Positions 35,082-47,128 of a stretch of DNA of 64,000 bases are shown here, one piece after another. The notes beneath the pieces are model-generated. The model did no database searches and was not told the DNA's origin. It saw nothing but the letters and a program-made list of their open reading frames with translations. A program made the position numbers and the translations under genes. Origin of the DNA: Megamerina dolium (taxonomy: Eukaryota > Arthropoda > Insecta > Diptera > Megamerinidae); assembly GCA_963854835.1 (NCBI GenBank), contig OY978525.1, positions 21,360,309 to 21,424,308 on the forward strand. Reading direction: 5' to 3'. Position 1 is the stretch's first letter; each line of letters opens with the position of its first letter.

Positions 35082-38000
35082 ATACCCTGCATAATGCAAT
35101 ATGCATGGTATATTCATTTCGGTCAGATGTTTGTGTCCACTTGAAGGAATCTCCGGAGATATAGACATAGATATATATTCGTGATCAGCGTCGATTAAAT
35201 TTTCGATTTAACGATGTCCGTCCGTCCGTCAGTCCGTCCGTCTGTCTGTCACCTGGCTGGTTCGCACGATAACTTGAGTAAATATTGAGCTATTTCGATG
35301 AAATTTGGCATAAGTAATCTATGATCCAAGGGTACGGAGGGGATTGATATTGGGCTTGATCGGTCAATAACCACGCCCACACCAAGCATTCAAAGCGACT
35401 AACCTCGAATTTTCAAAATCTTTAACTTGCTATAAATCACATAATATACCACTTGGGACAACAATATTTGGCACATAGACTTATATTATACTACTATATA
35501 ACCTCGCCAAAAGTGGTTGAGCCACGCCTACTTTTTAGCGAAGCTCTCATACAAAGTGTCTGTACTTCTTTTAAATTGAAACAGCTGTAACTTCTACAAT
35601 CTTCTGTCCAGAATAACCATAATTGACACTGAGATTAACATGGTAGTCGGAAATAATATGACAGAAAATCAGTGTGCCACGCCCACTCCTTTTTGGGTCT
35701 CCCATACAAAGTTGCGGAAATTAAAAAAATGTTACCGGTTATAACTTGCAAACTATTCAGCGTAGAATAACGAGATTTAAGGTGTGGATTAGTATTGTAT
35801 GAGCAACTAAGCTCACAGAAAATGGGCGCACCACGCCCACTGTTTATCGTAGCCCCCATACAAATTTTAAATTGAAACAGCTGTAACTTCGGCAATCTTC
35901 CGTCTAGAATAACCATAATTGACACTTAGATTAATATCGTAGTCGGCAAAAATCTGGCAGAAAATCAGTGTGCCACGCCCACTCGTTCATGAGTCTCCCA
36001 TACAAAGTCAAGGGAATTAAACTAAAATTTTAAGCTCCATAACTTACAAATCATTTAGCGTAAGACAACGAGATTTAAGGTATGGATTAGTACTGTACGA
36101 GCAACTAGGCTCACAGAAAATGGGCGCACCACGCCCATTGTTTATCGTAGCCCCTATACAAATTTTAAATTGAAACAGCTGTAACTTCGGCAATCTTCTG
36201 CCTAAAATAACCATAATTGACACTTAGATTAATATCGTAGTCGGCAAAAATCTGGCAGAAAATGAGTGTGCCACGCCCACTCCTTCATGAGTCTCCCATA
36301 CAAAGTCAAGGGAATTAAACTAAAACTTTTAAGCTCCATAACTTACAAATCATTTAGCGTAGGACAACGAGATTTAAGGTGTGGATTAGTATTGTACGAG
36401 CAACTAGGCTCACAGAAAATGGGCGTGCCACGCCTACTGTTTATCGTAGCCCCCATACAAATTTTAAATTGAAACAGCTGTAACTTCGGCAATCTTCTGC
36501 CTAAAATAACCATAATTGACACTTAGATTAATATCGTAGTCGGCAAAAATCTGGCAGAAAATCAGTGTGCCACGCTAACTCCTTCATGAGTCTGCAATAC
36601 AAAGTCAAGGGAATTAAACCAAAACTTTTAAGCTCCATAACTTACAAACCTTTTAGCGTAGGACAACGAGATTTAAGGTGTGGATTAGCATTGTACGAGC
36701 AACTAGGCTCACAGAAAATGGGCGCGCCACACCCACTGTTTATCGTAGCCCCCATACAAATTTTAAATTGAAACAGCTGTAACTTCGGCAATCTTCTGCC
36801 TAAAATAACCATAATTGACACTTAGATTAATATCGTAGTCGGCAAAAATCTGGCAGAAAATCAGTGTGCCACGCCTACTCCTTCATGAGTCTCCCATACA
36901 AAGTCAAGGGAATTAAACTAAAACTTTTAAGCTCCATAACTTACAAATCATTTAGCGTAGGACAACGAGATTTAAGGTGTGGATTAGTATTGTACGAGCA
37001 ACTAGGCTCACAGAAAATGGGTGTGCCACGCCTACTGTTTATCGTAGCCCCCATACAAATTTTAAATTGAAACAGCTGTAACTTCGGCAATCTTCTGCCT
37101 AAAATAACCATAATTGACACTTAGATTAATATCGTAGTAGGCAAAAATCTGGCAGAAAATCAGTGTGCCACGCCCACTCCTTCATGAGTCTCCCATACAA
37201 AGTCAAGGGAATTAAACTAAAATTTTAAGCTCCATAACTTACAAACCATTTAGCGTAAGACAACGAGATTTAAGGTATGGATTAGTACTGTACGAGCAAC
37301 TAGGCTCACAGAAAATGGGCGCACCACGCCCATTGTTTATCGTAGCCCCTATACAAATTTTAAATTGAAACAGCTGTAACTTCGGCAATCTTCTGCCTAA
37401 AATAACCATAATTGACACTTAGATTAATATCGTAGTCGGCAAAAATCTGGCAGAAAATCAGTGTGCCACGCTAACTCCTTCATGAGTCTCCCATACAAAG
37501 TCAAGGGAATTAAACTAAAACTTTTAAGCTCCATAACTTACAAATCATTTAGCGTAGGACAACGAGATTTAAGGTGTGGATTAGTATTGTACGAGCAACT
37601 AGGCTCACAGAAAATGGGCGCGCCACACCCACTGTTTATCGTAGCCCCCATACAAATTTTAAATTGAAACAGCTGTAACTTCGGCAATCTTCTGCCTAAA
37701 ATAACCATAATTGACACTTAGATTAATATCGTAGTCGGCAAAAATCTGGCAGAAAATCAGTGTGCCACGCCCACTCCTTCATGAGTCTCCCATACAAAGT
37801 CAAGGGAATTAAACTAAAATTTTAAGCTCCATAACTTACAAACCATTTAGCGTAAGACAACGAGATTTAAGGTATGGATTAGTACTGTACGAGCAACTAG
37901 GCTCACAGAAAATGGGCGCACCACACCCATTGTTTATCGTAGCCCCTATACAAATTTTAAATTGAAACAGCTGTAACCTCGGCAATCTTCTGCCTAAAAT

Positions 38001-41000
38001 AACCATAATTGACATTTAGATTAATATCGTAGTCGGCAAAAATCTGGCAGAAAATCAGTGTGCCACGCCCACTCCTTCATGAGTCTCCCATACAAAGTCA
38101 AGGGAATTAAACTAAAACTTTTAAGCTCCATAACTTACAAATCATTTAGCGTAGGATAACGAGATTTAAGGTGTGGATTAGTATTGTACGAGCAACTAGG
38201 CTCACAGAAAATGGGCGTGCCACGCCCACTGTTTATCGTAGCCCCCATACAAATTTTAAATTGGAACAGCTGTAACTTCGGCAATCTTCCGTCTCGAATA
38301 ACCATAATTGACACTTAGATTAATATCTTAGTCGGCAAAAATCTGGCAGAAAATCAGTGTGCCATGCCCACTCCTTCATGAGTCTCCCATACAAAGTCAA
38401 GGGAATTAAACTAAAATTTTAAGCTCCATAACTTACAAACCATTTAGCGTAAGACAACGAGATTTAAGGTATGGATTAGTACTGTACGAGCAACTAGGCT
38501 CACAGAAAATGGGCGCACCACACCCATTGTTTATCGTAGCCCCTATACAAATTTTAAATTGAAACAGCTGTAACCTCGGCAATCTTCTGCCTAAAATAAC
38601 CATAATTGACATTTAGATTAATATCGTAGTCGGCAAAAATCTGGCAGAAAATCAGTGTGCCACGCCCACTCGTTCATGAGTCTCCCATACAAAGTCAAGG
38701 GAATTAAACTAAAATTTTAAGCTCCATAACTTACAAACCATTTAGCGTAAGACAACGAGATTTAAGGTATGGATTAGTACTGTACGAGCAACTAGGCTCA
38801 CAGAAAATGGGCGCACCACGCCCACTGTTTATCGTAGCCCCCATACAAATTTTAAATTGGAACAGCTGTAACTTCGGCAATCTTCCGTCTAGAATAACCA
38901 TAATTGACACTTAGATTAATATCGTAGTCGGCAAAAATCTGGCAGAAAATCAGTGTGCCACGCTAACTCCTTCATGAGTCTCCCATACAAAGTCAAGGGA
39001 ATTAAACTAAAACTTTTAAGCTCCATAACTTACAAATCATTTAGCGTAGGACAACGAGATTTAAGGTGTGGATTAGTATTTTACGAGCAACTAGGCTCAC
39101 AGAAAATGGGCGCGCCACACCCACTGTTTATCGTAGCCCCCATACAAATTTTAAATTGAAACAGCTGTAACTTCGGCAATCTTCTGCCTAAAATAACCAT
39201 AATTGACACTTAGATTAATATCGTAGTCGGCAAAAATCTGGCAGAAAATCAGTGTGCCACGCTAACTCCTTCATGAGTCTCCCATACAAAGTCAAGGGAA
39301 TTAAACTAAAATTTTAAGCTCCATAACTTACAAACCATTTAGCGTAAGACAACGAGATTTAAGGTATGGATTAGTACTGTACGAGCAACTAGGCTCACAG
39401 AAAATGGGCGCACCACACCCATTGTTTATCGTAGCCCCTATACAAATTTTAAATTGAAACAGCTGTAACCTCGGCAATCTTCTGCCTAAAATAACCATAA
39501 TTGACATTTAGATTAATATCGTAGTCGGCAAAAATCTGGCAGAAAATCAGTGTGCCACGCCCACTCGTTCATGAGTCTCCCATACAAAGTCAAGGGAATT
39601 AAACTAAAATTTTAAGCTCCATAACTTACAAACCATTTAGCGTAAGACAACGAGATTTAAGGTATGGATTAGTACTGTACGAGCAACTAGGCTCACAGAA
39701 AATGGGCGCACCACGCCCACTGTTTATCGTAGCCCCCATACAAATTTTAAATTGGAACAGCTGTAACTTCGGCAATCTTCCGTCTAGAATAACCATAATT
39801 GACACTTAGATTAATATCGTAGTCGGCAAAAATCTGGCAGAAAATCAGTGTGCCACGCCCACTCCTTCATGAGTCTCCCATACAAAGTCAAGGGAATTAA
39901 ACTAAAAATTTAAGCTCCATAACTTACAAATCATTTAGCGTAGGACAACGAGATTTAAGGTGTGGATTAGTATTGTACGAGCAACTAGGCTCACAGAAAA
40001 TGGGTGCGCCACGCCTACTGTTTATCGTAGCCCGCATACAAATTTTAAATTGAAACAGCTGTAACTTCGGCAATCTTCTGCCTAAAATAACCATAATTGA
40101 CACTTAGATTAATATCGTAGTCGGCAAAAATCTGGCAGAAAATCAGTGTGCCACGCTAACTCCTTCATGAGTCTCCCATACAAAGTCAAGGGAATTAAAC
40201 TAAAACTTTTAAGCTCCATAACTTACAAATCATTTAGCGTAGGACAACGAGATTTAAGGTGTGGATTAGTATTTTACGAGCAACTAGGCTCACAGAAAAT
40301 GGGCGCGCCACACCCACTGTTTATCGTAGCCCCCATACAAATTTTAAATTGAAACAGCTGTAACTTCGGCAATCTTCTGCCTAAAATAACCATAATTGAC
40401 ACTTAGATTAATATCGTAGTAGGCAAAAATCTGGCAGAAAATCAGTGTGCCACGCCCACTCCTTCATGAGTCTCCCATACAAAGTCAAGGGAATTAAACT
40501 AAAATTTTAAGCTCCATAACTTACAAACCATTTAGCGTAAGACAACGAGATTTAAGGTATGGATTAGTACTGTACGAGCAACTAGGCTCACAGAAAATGG
40601 GCGCACCACGCCCATTGTTTATCGTAGCCCCTATACAAATTTTAAATTGAAACAGCTGTAACTTCGGCAATCTTCTGCCTAAAATAACCATAATTGACAC
40701 TTAGATTAATATCGTAGTCGGCAAAAATCTGGCAGAAAATCAGTGTGCCACGCTAACTCCTTCATGAGTCTCCCATACAAAGTCAAGGGAATTAAACTTA
40801 AACTTTTAAGCTCCATAACTTACAAATCATTTAGCGTAGGACAACGAGATTTAAGGTGTGGATTAGTATTGTACGAGCAACTAGGCTCACAGAAAATGGG
40901 CGTGCCACGCCCACTGTTTATCGTAGCCCCCATACAAATTTTAAATTGAAACAGCTGTAACTTCGGCAATCTTCCGTCTAGAATAACCATAATTGACACT

Positions 41001-41795
41001 TAGATTAATATCGTAGTCGGCAAAAATCTGGCAGAAAATCAGTGTGCCACGCCCACTCCTTCATGAGTCTCCCATACAAAGTCAAGGGAATTAAACTAAA
41101 ATTTTAAGCTCCATAACTTACAAACCATTTAGCGTAAGACAACGAGATTTAAGGTATGGATTAGTACTGTACGAGCAACTAGGCTCACAGAAAATGGGCG
41201 CGCCACGCCCACTGTTTATCGTAGCCCCCATACAAATTTTAAATTGAAACAGCTGTAACTTCGGCAATCTTCCGTCTAGAATAACCATAATTGACACTTA
41301 GATTAATATCGTAGTCGGAAATAATCTCGCAGAAAATCAGTGTGCCACACCCACTCCTTCATAGGTCTCCCATACAAAGTCGAGGGAATTAAACTAAAAC
41401 TTTTAAGCTCCATAACTTACAAACCATTTAGCGTAGGTCAACCAAATTTAAGGTGTGGATTGATATTGAAAAATTAATTAGATATACCAGCAAGAGATAC
41501 GTCACGCCCACTTTTTATATAGCTTCCGTACAAAGTCTCGGATTTATCTTAAACATTAAAACGACCATAACTTACTAATTAATACGTCTAGGTCAACCCA
41601 TTGCAACCTATGTAGTTTAGTATTATAGTCAGAAATTGATCCTCCAAAATTGGTGAGGTACGCCTGCTTCTTAATGTAGGTCCTATACAAAGTAGTGGAA
41701 GAAAAGGATGGATATACGAGCAAACTTTTTATATATACCTCTACATATGCAGGGTATAATTTGGTCGGCCCCAGCCGACTGTAAGGAGATTTTTA
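35082..41795 (+). mobile_element. HINE-4: DINE-1/Helentron-like element expanded to ~6.7 kb
   Basis: The left end, TATACCCTGCATAATGCAAT, follows directly on foldback DNA. The GTCY block is at ~35218-35250. The right end, with hairpin GTCGGC-CCCA-GCCGAC, is at ~41765-41780 and the T-run at ~41790-41795. Comparison with the empty site at ~29012-29034 fixes both junctions inside a shared ATTTTTAT. A typical copy here (HINE-3, HINE-5) is 1.3-1.5 kb; the extra ~5.3 kb is the tandem array. No Rep/helicase protein is encoded, so it is non-autonomous. Confidence 0.82.
35600..41400 (+). repeat. Higher-order tandem array, ~19-20 copies of a ~299-bp dimeric unit
   Basis: The unit is two diverged monomers. 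A (~157 bp) contains GTCTCCCATACAAAGTCAAG and CAACGAGATTTAAGG. B (~142 bp) contains CAATTTTAAATTG-like DNA after CCCATACAAATTT, then ACAGCTGTAACTTCGGCAAT. Both open with CAGAAAATnnGnGTGCCACG. The A marker CATGAGTC recurs every 298-299 bp from ~35988 to ~41064 (18 times) with a decayed copy near 41362; one more divergent unit is at 35640-35930. Copies differ by a few percent, and variant types recur non-randomly. The repeated 68-residue open frames are by-products of the period. Confidence 0.92.
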
Positions 41796-41990
41796 TGAAT
41801 GAATTTTATATACATATGTATGTGGAATAGAATTTTTTATGAAGAATTTTTAATATTGTCTAATGTATAAGTATGTACATGCGTATGGAGTACTTATTGG
41901 TATACTCCATTCACGCAATGCATATATTTATAAATATATGCACTTACTATATTACATATGAGGTGTTTCGCAATATTATTTACCATTTTT

Positions 41991-43320
41991 ATACCCTGCA
42001 TAATGCAATATGCATGGTATATTCATTTCGGTCAGATGTTTGTGTCCACTTGAAGGAATCTCCGGAGATATAGACATGGATATATATTCGTGATCAGCGT
42101 CGATTAAGTTTTCGATTTAACGATGTCCGTTCGTCCGTCTGTCTGTCACCTGGCTGGTTCGCACGATAACTTGAGTAAATATTGAGCTATTTCGATGAAA
42201 TTTGGCATAAGTAATCTATGATCCAAGGGTACGGAGGGGATTGATATTGGGCATGATCGGTCAATAACCACGCCCACACCAAGCATTCAAAGCGACTACC
42301 CTCGAAATTTTCAAAATCTTTAACTTGCTACAACTCACATAATATACCACTTGGGACAACAATATTTGGCACATGGACTTACATTATACTACTATATAAC
42401 CTCGCCAAAAGTAGGTGAGCCACGCCTACTTTTTATCGTAGCTCTCATACAAAGTGTCTGTACTTCTTTTAAATTGAAACAGCTGTAACTTCTACAATCT
42501 TCTGTCCAGAATAACTATAATTGACACTTAGATTAACATGGTAGTCGGAAATAATATGCCAGAAAATCAGTGTGCCACGCCCACTCCTTTTTGGGTCTCC
42601 CATACAAAGTTGCGGATATTAAAAAAATGTTACCGGTTATAACTTGCAAACTATTCAGCGTAGAATAACGAGATTTGAGGTATGGATTAGTATTGTACGA
42701 GCAACTAGGCTCACAGAAAATGGGCGCACCACGCCCACTGTTTATCGTAGCCCCCATACAAATTTTAAATTGAAACAGCTGTAACTTCGGCAATATTCTG
42801 TCTAGAATAACCATAATTGAGATTTAAAATAATATCGTAGTCTGCAAAAATCTGGCAGAAAATCAGTGTGCCACGCCCACTCCTTCATGAGTCTCCCATA
42901 CAAAGTCAAGGGAATTAAACTAAAACTTTTAAGCTCCATAACTTACAAACCATTTAGCGTAGGACAACCAAATTTAAGGTGTGGATTGATATTGTAAAAT
43001 TAATTAGATATACAAGAAAGAGATACGTCACGCCCACTTTTTACATAGCTTCCGTACAAAGTCTCGGATTTATCTTAAACATTAAAACACCCATAACTTA
43101 CTAAATAATACGCCTAGGTCAACCCATTGCAACCTATGTAGTTTAGTATTATAGGCAGAAATTGATCCTCCAAAATTGGTGAGGTACGCCTGCTTCTTAA
43201 TGTAGGTCCTATACAAAGTAGTGGAAGAAAAGGATGGATATACGAGCAAACTTTTTATATATACCTCTACATATGCAGGGTATAATTTGGTCGGCCCCAG
43301 CCGACTGTAAGGAGATTTTT
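41991..43320 (+). mobile_element. HINE-5: DINE-1/Helentron-like element, complete, ~1.33 kb
   Basis: Left end TATACCCTGCATAATGCAAT, short GTCY block at ~42124-42148, about two A/B repeat units (42530-42960), and right end with hairpin at ~43290-43305 then TGTAAGGAGATTTTT. It sits only ~195 bp from HINE-4 in the same foldback copy. Its empty site in foldback copy 1 (~29151-29165) reads straight through ATTTTTAT. Confidence 0.85.
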
Positions 43321-43680
43321 ATAATATTAAATTTGTTAAAATTTCAGTAATTTTGACAAAGAATCAAGACATAAAGGCATCGTTTTATCGAAGAACCGAT
43401 GCCTGGTATCAGGCAATCAGAAATATCAGCAAGTAATAGCACGTGTTGATATTCAATGTAAAGGAACAGAAAAGTAGAATGTAAAAAACGAACATGTTCT
43501 TGTTGCTCCTTATAGTAAATTTATTCCTTCTCTGCTCTCTCTGCTTTTGCTCTGCCGTCACATAAAGGAATAGACAGCCACGCATGCCAATTGTTGTTGT
43601 GTGACTGAACGATCAAATTTACATATGTGCTTTCGACAACAGAAGTCAGCATGCGTGGCTGGCTATTCTTTCGTGCTATT

Positions 43681-44302
43681 ATTAATGCTAACATCATTGT
43701 GGTGAAGTATAATATGATATTATCAATATAGATATTATTATGGTGAAGTATTTATATGAATAACTATAAATATGAATAAAGAATGGTATAAGAAGTGTAA
43801 TTTTTTATGAAGCATAATGGTTTCGTTTCGTGTATATTAGGACGCTGATTCAAAGCCTATATCTAATGAAAATATATTTTCCAGAGAATATGGCATGCAC
43901 ATTAAATATGAAACAGGCTCTATTATAAATCACTATTATAAATCTATATATGTATATGTACAGTCCATTTCCAACTTGAAAATGGTTGCTACTTTCCCAA
44001 ATATGTCGTTCTACTCTTTCGCCATCACTTGCAAAAAATTTCACAAAAGTCTAATTCCTCAAGTTTTTCATAATATCATTATTATTTTGTAGCAATGATG
44101 AAAATCTACTAGACAAATTATAGCAATCAATTTTCGGCATTAATTCATTTGGTCTTAATGCATGCAACTATCTGTTCTACAAAAAAAATTGTTTCTGGAC
44201 AATTTGTTAAATCAATATAGTTTTTGATTTGATGGTGTTAAAAAAATTTCATAAATTAATGCATCAAAATTTTTCGAGTTCGTTATTTACAAAAATAACT
44301 CC
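43681..44302. other. Unassigned stretch mostly absent from the duplicate copy
   Basis: After TGCTAACATCATTG the two duplicate regions differ: here ~600 bp of AT-rich DNA (43702-44302), in the other copy only ~30 bp (57525-57552). No gene or repeat could be supported. Confidence 0.5.
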
Positions 44303-44671
44303 ATTGAAAGTAGCTAATTTAGCGATATTAGATCTATAAATCTCTTCTCTATTTGCATGATAAAAATTTACTAAATTATTGATTTGTTTATTGGGCGATT
44401 GGTACAAGAAGAAAATGAGCAACGATCATAAAAATTAGTTCGTTTTTCATTCCTTTCGTTAAATCCATTTCTATTTCTTTCAAGACTTCTTTTTATTCTA
44501 TTATTAATGGGGACGCTACAAAAAATATAAAATTTTTTCTGGCTCTTTACACTGCTTTTTTCCTTTTTTCTTTCAGTATTACTTACCAACCAACCTCCTC
44601 TATTCATTTGTACATTCTCTTACTTTACTTTACTCATATGATAGAATAATTAATGCAAAATCAAAATCTTT

Positions 44672-45110
44672 CAAGTAGGCGTGGCTCGCCAGTTTTTTGA
44701 GAAACAATTTTTGCATACTTGCATAATACTAATCTACACCAGAAATATGGTTGTCCTACGCTGAAGAGTTGTATGGTAGCCCCATGAAGAAGTGGGCGTG
44801 GCATGTTGATTTTTTGCCAGATTATATACGACTACCATATTAATCTAAGCATCAATTATGGTTATTCTAGACCGAAGATTTTAAAAGGTACAGCTGTTTC
44901 AATTTAAAAGAAGTACAGGCACATTGTATGGGAGCTACTATAAAAACGGACGGACGGGCAGACGGACATAGTTAAATCGGAAATTTAAGCGACGCTGATC
45001 ACGAATACATATAATTTTCTATATATCCGGAGATTCCTTCAAGTGGTTACAAACATCTGACCGAAATGAATACACCGGCGCCAGCCGACTGTAAGGTCAT
45101 TTTTTTTTGT
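44672..45110 (+). mobile_element. Scrambled HINE fragment
   Basis: Array monomers in reverse orientation (GTAGGCGTGGCTCGCC, AAGTGGGCGTGGCATGTTG) run into GGAC/GACA repeats and an inverted left end (CGCTGATCACGAATAC, TTCCTTCAAGTGGTTAC). This joins at ~45075 to a right-end hairpin segment in forward orientation (CAGCCGACTGTAAGG). The left end therefore points into the right end, which is a rearranged structure. Its duplicate is at 57921-58359. Confidence 0.65.
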
Positions 45111-45725
45111 TTCGTTCATATTTTATCAATCAGCAAGTAGAAAGAAGACCTGATCATTTGGTTAACATCCTTGAGCCTTCGAATGTTTCTTTTGTTTTGA
45201 TTTCTTGGTTTGTGTGTATGAGCACGTGTAAGTAATATCGTGGTTTAGCGGATCGTAGGTGAGAATTCGCGCTGCTACTCGTCAGTAATAATTTCGACAT
45301 CATTGAGAATGGTATAAGTTGTTATTAGTGTTCGACATTTTTGTGCATTACAAGAAAGTTTTTAAAATCGAAATATTAAATTAAATATTTTTATACATTT
45401 GAAAGTGGTAAGTTAATAAAATGCAAAATTTTTTGGTGTTCGTGTGAAAAATCGTTTATTTTAGTTTAAGGATGTTTGTTCCAATTTGTTTTTGACTTTG
45501 GCCTTGGCAACCATCGTTTTGAGCAATATTTCGGTCGATATGGCGTCGTATGTTCGCTTTTAGTTAAGCTAGAGTCCTACGCAAATAAATGTAAAATGTA
45601 TTGCTGATAGGGAAAAAATTTCGGACGGAGATTTGTTCATGATAAGCCTGATTGTTTTCTCCTTTCGTTTACAGCAATCACCGAACGGTACGAAACTATA
45701 CGAGTGTTTATGTATTGTATTCACT
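45110..45725. repeat. Unit U, copy 1
   Basis: Shares with copies at 46682, 59931, 60719 and 61562 the ordered blocks CTCGTCAGTAATAAT, AAGTTGTTATTAGTG, TCGACATTTTT, TTGACTTTGGCC and CGGTACGAAACT. U carries a mariner-superfamily transposase C-terminus in its fullest copy (61198-61401). TTTCGTTTACAG before the ACGGTACGAAA block resembles a splice acceptor, but no frame supports an exon. Confidence 0.6.
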
Positions 45726-45963
45726 TCCTTCCTTCCTTATGTGGCCATAACAACCGAATATCGATTTAGGCCGAAAATAAAATGCTTCGCCAGCCATCTC
45801 TGTTCTTCGCTAGCTGGCACCAGTTAGAAATTCCAAGCGCCGTCAAGTTCTCCAGTACTTGGTATTTCCACCGGAGGTTTGGTCTTCCTCTTCTGCGTCG
45901 TCCTCCAGCGGGTTCCGAATATAACACTTTCTTAGCTGGAGCGTGTTCTTCCATTCGCTCAAC
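45726..45963 (-). mobile_element. 5'-truncated LINE insertion with 16-bp target-site duplication
   Basis: The last ~65 codons of the LINE (HVERMEEHAPAKKVL, GGRRRRGRPNLRW) plus the 3' UTR are present on the minus strand, ending in an AAGG-type tail at ~45726-45737. ATGTATTGTATTCACT occurs on both sides (45710-45725 and 45964-45979). The empty site, as GTTTATGTATTCTATTCACT, is seen in unit U at ~46735. This is a clean target-primed insertion into unit U. Its duplicate is at ~58975-59212. Confidence 0.9.
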
Positions 45964-46059
45964 ATGTATTGTATTCACTGCGAATATATTTTATGTTTCG
46001 TTCACGTTTTATCAATCAGCAAATAGAAATAAGACTTGATCATTTCTATTTATTTGTAT

Positions 46060-46084
46060 ATGACGATGATGATGATGATGATGA
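46060..46084. repeat. (GAT)n microsatellite
   Basis: About eight GAT units; the same tract is at ~59310-59333 in the duplicate copy. Confidence 0.85.
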
Positions 46085-46659
46085 GCAGCATCATCCACAC
46101 ACCTTACATGCAGTGACGGAAAAAGAAAAACAACAATAATAAAAAGAGGTTGTGATTATGGCTGCTATAAAATATGCTAAATTTTTAAGTAGCCAGAGCT
46201 GAGATGAAGGTGCTCGTATGTACGGTTTGTAAAGGGTTAGAGATGATCAACCGTTTCGTTTTCAGAATGACCAAATTATCGCGACAACAATTTCACCACC
46301 ATTGATGATCTTTAATTACTCTTGCACGACCCGTTATTTATTTTCTCGGAATTGTCCCAATTTACAGACTTAATTTACGATACACTAGGTAAAATAAATC
46401 TAGTCTGGTTTTTACGTACTAAATAAATATAATAATTGAATTATTAGTGGCGGACTGAAAAAAAACTACAGATGGTGCGGCGTCTATATCTTATACAAAT
46501 ATTACTACAAAAGACAAAAGAAATTCTTTTAGAAAATTGCAATTTATGGAAGTTTGGGAGAGAGTATGCATGATAGTTGTGATTAGTTCCGCAGAATACG
46601 TTGTTTATCGCTGAATATTTGTTAAAATAAGGTTGTATTCTACCTCATAAACACATACA

Positions 46660-47128
46660 TATGTATATACGTATGCATATTGCCTTCTCCTTTTCTCTAC
46701 AGCGATCACCCAACGGTACGAAACTGTACGGGTGTTTATGTATTCTATTCACTGCGAATATATTTTTTGTTTCGTCAACCTTTTGTCAATCCGCAGGTAG
46801 AAAAAAATTGATAATTTGCCTGGTATCCTTTAGCCTTGGGTTGCTTTTTTATGTTTATGAGGTATTTGAGCACATGTAAGCAATATCGTGGTTTAGCTGA
46901 TCGTGGGTCAGAATTTATGTTGCTACTCGTCAGTAATAATTTTGACATCATAGCGAATGGTAAAAGTTGTTATTAGTGCTCGACATTTTTTGTGCATAAA
47001 AATAAAGTTTTTAAAATCGAAATTTTAAATTAAATATTTGTAAACATTTGAAAGTGGTAAGTTTATTTTAGTTTAAGGATGTTTGTTTCAAATACTTTTT
47101 GACTTTGGCCTGGGCGACCATGGTTTTA
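46660..47128. repeat. Unit U, copy 2
   Basis: Begins near TTTCTCTACAGCGATCACCC and carries the uninterrupted target of the LINE insertion in copy 1 (ATGTATTCTATTCACTGCGA). It runs to the TTGACTTTGGCCTGGGCGAC block, the degenerate end of a transposase C-terminus. Confidence 0.6.

Larger units (their letters stand above)
34883..43680 (+). mobile_element. Foldback element, copy 2, split by two HINE insertions and truncated
   Basis: The foldback sequence at 34883-35081, 41796-41990 and 43321-43680 is collinear with the left arm and centre of copy 1. The first break is at AGTAAATATTTTTAT, the second at TATTTACCATTTTTAT. Copy 1 is uninterrupted at both places. The right arm is missing: after GCATGCGTGGCTGGCTATT the sequence leaves the foldback and enters DNA shared with copy 3. 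Confidence 0.85.
44303..47128. repeat. Segmental duplication, copy A (~2.8 kb)
   Basis: This block matches 57553-60377 at an offset of ~13249 bp with only scattered single-base differences, such as ATCCACACACC versus ATCCACTCACC near 46091/59340. It includes a HINE scrap, two copies of unit U and a 5'-truncated LINE, so those insertions predate the duplication. Beyond 47128 the copies diverge: TTTCCTAAGAAAAT here, TTTCGGTCGATATT there. Confidence 0.95.

Noticed and set aside
36266..40949. A family of seven nearly identical 68-residue open frames
   Set aside because: They recur with the 299-bp period of the tandem array, are interrupted in sister units and contain no domain; they are by-products of the repeat.
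35600..41400. CRISPR array
   Set aside because: The repeat is ~299 bp with no short repeat/spacer structure, in a eukaryotic context; it is a tandem satellite-like array.
44371..44607. 78-codon minus-strand frame with NGFNERNEKR, duplicated at 57620-57856
   Set aside because: Its repetition is fully explained by the segmental duplication, and nothing identifies a protein family.
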